DNA of 8,303 nt. It comes from Clostridia bacterium. GTDB taxonomy: Bacteria > Bacillota > Clostridia > Oscillospirales > CAG-272. The stretch covers positions 1 to 8,303 of the forward strand of contig JAFYMA010000181.1 in NCBI GenBank assembly GCA_017556845.1, written 5' to 3'. Position numbers and translations under genes: made by a program. The notes beneath the pieces are model-generated. The model searched no databases, had not been told where the DNA came from, and saw only the letters and a program-made list of their open reading frames with translations. Positions 6,859 through 8,303 of this stretch are shown here, piece by piece; positions within the stretch are counted from its first letter, which is position 1, and every line of letters begins with the position of its first letter.

Positions 6859-6892
6859 AACGGCTGTCTTGAAATGTTTCAAGACAGCCGTT
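6859..6892. terminator. Bidirectional intrinsic terminator between convergent genes
   Basis: The arms 6859-6874 and 6877-6892 are perfect reverse complements over 16 bases with TG between them, so the effective loop is four or more bases. The stem core is GC-rich (CGGCTGTCTTG). On the minus strand it runs into a TTTTTTAATTT tail, a classic intrinsic terminator. On the plus strand the tail (TTAGTGTTTTAT) is weaker but present. It lies 15 bases after the NhaC stop and 6 bases after the stop of the converging membrane-protein gene, so it serves both. Confidence 0.92.
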
Positions 6893-6898
6893 AGTGTT

Positions 6899-7732
6899 TT
6901 ATACGGGCGTTTTTACTTTTTCAGATGCTCGGAAATGTGCTGATATTTTATTTATCAGCATGGCTATGAGCAATATCAGATACGATGCTCCGCTGAAGCC
7001 TGCTATATATAAGATCAGACAGAAGGGAAACGGAACTACGCCCTGTACAGCGCTGTATACCGGCAATGACGGCTCGCAGTGGGGGCTAATAAAGAACATA
7101 TTGAACGTTTCTCTTTCCAGAAGTCCGCTGAAATGAGCAATTTCGTTCATTACGGCAGCCACACCAACCGCAATAGCGAATACGGGCATTGCACGTAAGA
7201 TAGTTTTGTGATGCAAAAGCACCGAGCGGCTATATAACAGATATACGCCTACTGCAACCATCGAGCCGTGACATATCATAGTTTGAATATTTATTCCGAT
7301 CGTGCCTATGAATACCGTGCTTGGATACAGCATTACGCAAATTCCCGCAAAAAGTCCGTATGTTGCCAAAAATGCTAAAAGTGAATTTTTTATCCGCTCA
7401 TTGCGTATGATTCCGTAAAGAAGTCCTATATACATTGGCATTGAACAGAATTGAAACGGAAAGGCATACCACTGAAAATCTGATATAATTGATCCGTTTT
7501 CTGCCGTAAACGTATAATTTATCTGCTTATATATTTCCAGAACGGTAACAAGTATTGCAGTGTAGAACACCACTCTGTGAGTAGTCTTTTCGTTTTTCTT
7601 TTTTGATAATAAACAAAAGAAAACCGTAAATGCGAGAGTAATAAATAACCACAGTATATGGAACGCACCGAACATTTCAGGCTTTGTCATCTGAAGATCA
7701 AGCGTTTTTAAAATAAATATCAAAAAATTCAA
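6899..7732 (-). CDS. YwaF/TIGR02206-like integral membrane protein
   Basis: This hydrophobic protein is 277 residues from a TTG start at 7732, or 280 from GTG at 7741. About seven spans are seen, near residues 22-42, 55-73, 90-108, 115-135, 147-167, 178-197 and 229-261 (TTG numbering). Features recalling the YwaF/TIGR02206 family are an early His (FHILWLF), LEIYKQI after the second span, FPFQFCSMPMY in the third, QTMICHGSM in the fifth, a conserved Asn-Glu in the sixth and SPHCEPSLP in the following loop. The family has no established function. TTG at 7732 is preferred because AGAGGTGA (7745-7738) is a good Shine-Dalgarno ending 5 bases upstream, whereas the GTG lies inside that site. No partner gene is in its transcription unit here: it runs alone between its own promoter and the shared terminator. 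That it is a real membrane protein is sure; the family name is recalled from pattern and less certain. Confidence 0.78.
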   Translation of the reverse strand: MNFLIFILKTLDLQMTKPEMFGAFHILWLFITLAFTVFFCLLSKKKNEKTTHRVVFYTAILVTVLEIYKQINYTFTAENGSIISDFQWYAFPFQFCSMPMYIGLLYGIIRNERIKNSLLAFLATYGLFAGICVMLYPSTVFIGTIGINIQTMICHGSMVAVGVYLLYSRSVLLHHKTILRAMPVFAIAVGVAAVMNEIAHFSGLLERETFNMFFISPHCEPSLPVYSAVQGVVPFPFCLILYIAGFSGASYLILLIAMLINKISAHFRASEKVKTPV

Positions 7733-7737
7733 ATCAG

Positions 7738-7745
7738 TCACCTCT
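7738..7745 (-). promoter_or_regulatory. Shine-Dalgarno site that decides the start of the YwaF-like gene
   Basis: On the minus strand AGAGGTGA pairs well with the 16S rRNA tail and sits 5 bases before TTG at 7732. The in-frame GTG at 7741-7739 is part of the same element and so is a poor start. Confidence 0.6.
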
Positions 7746-7752
7746 GAATTTT

Positions 7753-7781
7753 ATTCTATCATAAAATGTCGTTTTTTTCAA
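7753..7781 (-). promoter_or_regulatory. Predicted promoter of the YwaF-like gene
   Basis: On the minus strand TTGAAA (7781-7776) and TAGAAT (7758-7753) are 17 bases apart, each element five of six to consensus. The predicted start near 7746 would leave a leader of only about 14 bases before TTG 7732, beginning almost at the Shine-Dalgarno. Confidence 0.5.
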
Positions 7782-7816
7782 TAGAAAATGAAAATATTGT
7801 TTTTGATGTGCAGATA

Positions 7817-7846
7817 TTGACAAGGAAATGATAAAAGAGGTATAAT
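7817..7846 (+). promoter_or_regulatory. Predicted strong promoter of the DUF5662 gene
   Basis: TTGACA (7817-7822) and TATAAT (7841-7846) are both perfect consensus elements with an 18-base spacer. The expected start is near 7853, giving a leader of about 26 bases. This is the best-matching promoter in the window. Confidence 0.78.
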
Positions 7847-7864
7847 GCTAAGGAATATATAATG

Positions 7865-7870
7865 AAGGGA
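7865..7870 (+). promoter_or_regulatory. Shine-Dalgarno site of the DUF5662 gene
   Basis: AAGGGA lies 8 bases before the ATG at 7879. An ATG just upstream (7862) is out of frame and ends after nine codons, so 7879 is the start. Confidence 0.65.
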
Positions 7871-7878
7871 AGCTGCAT

Positions 7879-8303
7879 ATGCATCCAATAAAGCATTTTA
7901 TAACTATAACGCGCCACCGACACGCTGTTATACGCCATTGCGCCAAGGCGGGCATACTGTACAGAGGACTGCTGCACGATCTGTCAAAATATTCACCTAC
8001 TGAGTTTATACCGGGTGCAAAATATTACGTCGGTACAAGAAGCCCGAATGAGCTGGAAAGGGCAGATAAGGGGTATTCTTCAGCCTGGATGCACCACAAG
8101 GGAAGGAACAGACATCATTTTGAGTATTGGACCGATTACGATCCGATAACGAAGATGATGGCACCTATTGCTATGCCGCCCGTATTCGTTGCGGAAATGT
8201 TTTGTGACAGGGTAGCGGCGAGCAAAATATATCAGGGGAAGAATTATAAGGATAGCCACCCGATAGAATACTTCCATAAGGGAAAGGCTAACAGAAAAAT
8301 ACA
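7879..8303 (+). CDS. DUF5662-family protein, C-terminus cut by window edge
   Basis: 141 residues are visible. The pattern matches DUF5662: HRHAVIRHCAKAGILYRGLLHDLSKYSPTEF-like N-terminus (His13 to Phe43), then SPNE, GYSSAWMHHKGRNRHHFEYW (65-84) and a conserved MPP..VAEMFCDRVAA stretch (99-114). It is rich in His and acidic residues that look arranged for metal binding: His15, His33-Asp34, Glu42, His72-73, His79-80, Glu82, Glu106 and Asp110. The spacing of an early His, the HD pair at 33-34 and a later Asp110 in a helix recalls HD-domain metal-dependent phosphohydrolases, but that link is inference. No signal peptide or membrane span is visible, so it should be cytosolic. It is read from its own consensus promoter, divergent from the YwaF-like gene. 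The family has no known function. The frame is open to the window edge, so it is a partial gene and not a pseudogene as far as can be seen. Confidence 0.8.
   Translation, partial: MHPIKHFITITRHRHAVIRHCAKAGILYRGLLHDLSKYSPTEFIPGAKYYVGTRSPNELERADKGYSSAWMHHKGRNRHHFEYWTDYDPITKMMAPIAMPPVFVAEMFCDRVAASKIYQGKNYKDSHPIEYFHKGKANRKI

Noticed and set aside
7858..7863. Second TATAAT upstream of the DUF5662 gene as another promoter
   Set aside because: No -35-like hexamer lies at 16-18 bases upstream (the sequence there is AAGAGG), and the first TATAAT has a perfect partner.
7862..7891. Nine-codon open frame starting at ATG 7862 and overlapping the DUF5662 start, as a possible regulatory upstream ORF
   Set aside because: It has an AAGGA at 7850-7854, but the predicted transcription start near 7853 would cut that site off, so translation is unlikely.

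Overview
The window looks like a chromosomal segment of a Gram-positive anaerobe of the Clostridia, perhaps a gut Ruminococcus/Oscillospira-type organism. This is inferred from moderately low GC, AT-rich intergenic spacers, purine-rich Shine-Dalgarno sites, sigma-A-type promoters, some GTG and TTG starts, and a family mix (VanZ, NhaC, YwaF-like, DUF5662, PIG-L) typical of Firmicutes. No RNA gene, mobile element, CRISPR array or long repeat was seen. Coding density is high and no stretch above about 140 bases lacks a gene.

Layout. (1) Positions 1-1001, minus strand: the N-terminal two thirds of mnmE, a tRNA-modification GTPase cut by the left edge. (2) Positions 1002-1141: a compact divergent promoter region with one good promoter facing each way. 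(3) Positions 1142-6843, plus strand: five tightly packed genes that look like one operon. They are a GH3 NagZ-like glycosidase, a membrane-anchored CapD/PglF/EpsC-type nucleotide-sugar 4,6-dehydratase, a VanZ-family membrane protein, a PIG-L/LmbE-type deacetylase and an NhaC-family antiporter. The last four are separated by -11 to +5 bases, suggesting translational coupling. (4) Positions 6859-6892: a perfect 16-bp hairpin that can terminate transcription from both sides. (5) Positions 6899-7732, minus strand: a YwaF/TIGR02206-like multispanning membrane protein converging on that terminator. (6) Positions 7742-7878: a second divergent promoter region. (7) Positions 7879 to the right edge, plus strand: a DUF5662-family protein cut by the window edge.

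How the genes may work together. Four of the five operon genes belong to families that touch amino-sugars or the envelope: GlcNAc-glycoside hydrolysis, UDP-GlcNAc 4,6-dehydration, N-deacetylation, and VanZ, linked to glycopeptide response. A shared role in envelope glycan metabolism or remodelling is a reasonable inference, but nothing in the sequence proves it. The NhaC antiporter could provide ion homeostasis or carry an unknown substrate. The most unusual molecular detail is in the PIG-L protein, where the usual HPDD metal/catalytic motif reads HIGD, so the residue normally acting as general base is glycine.
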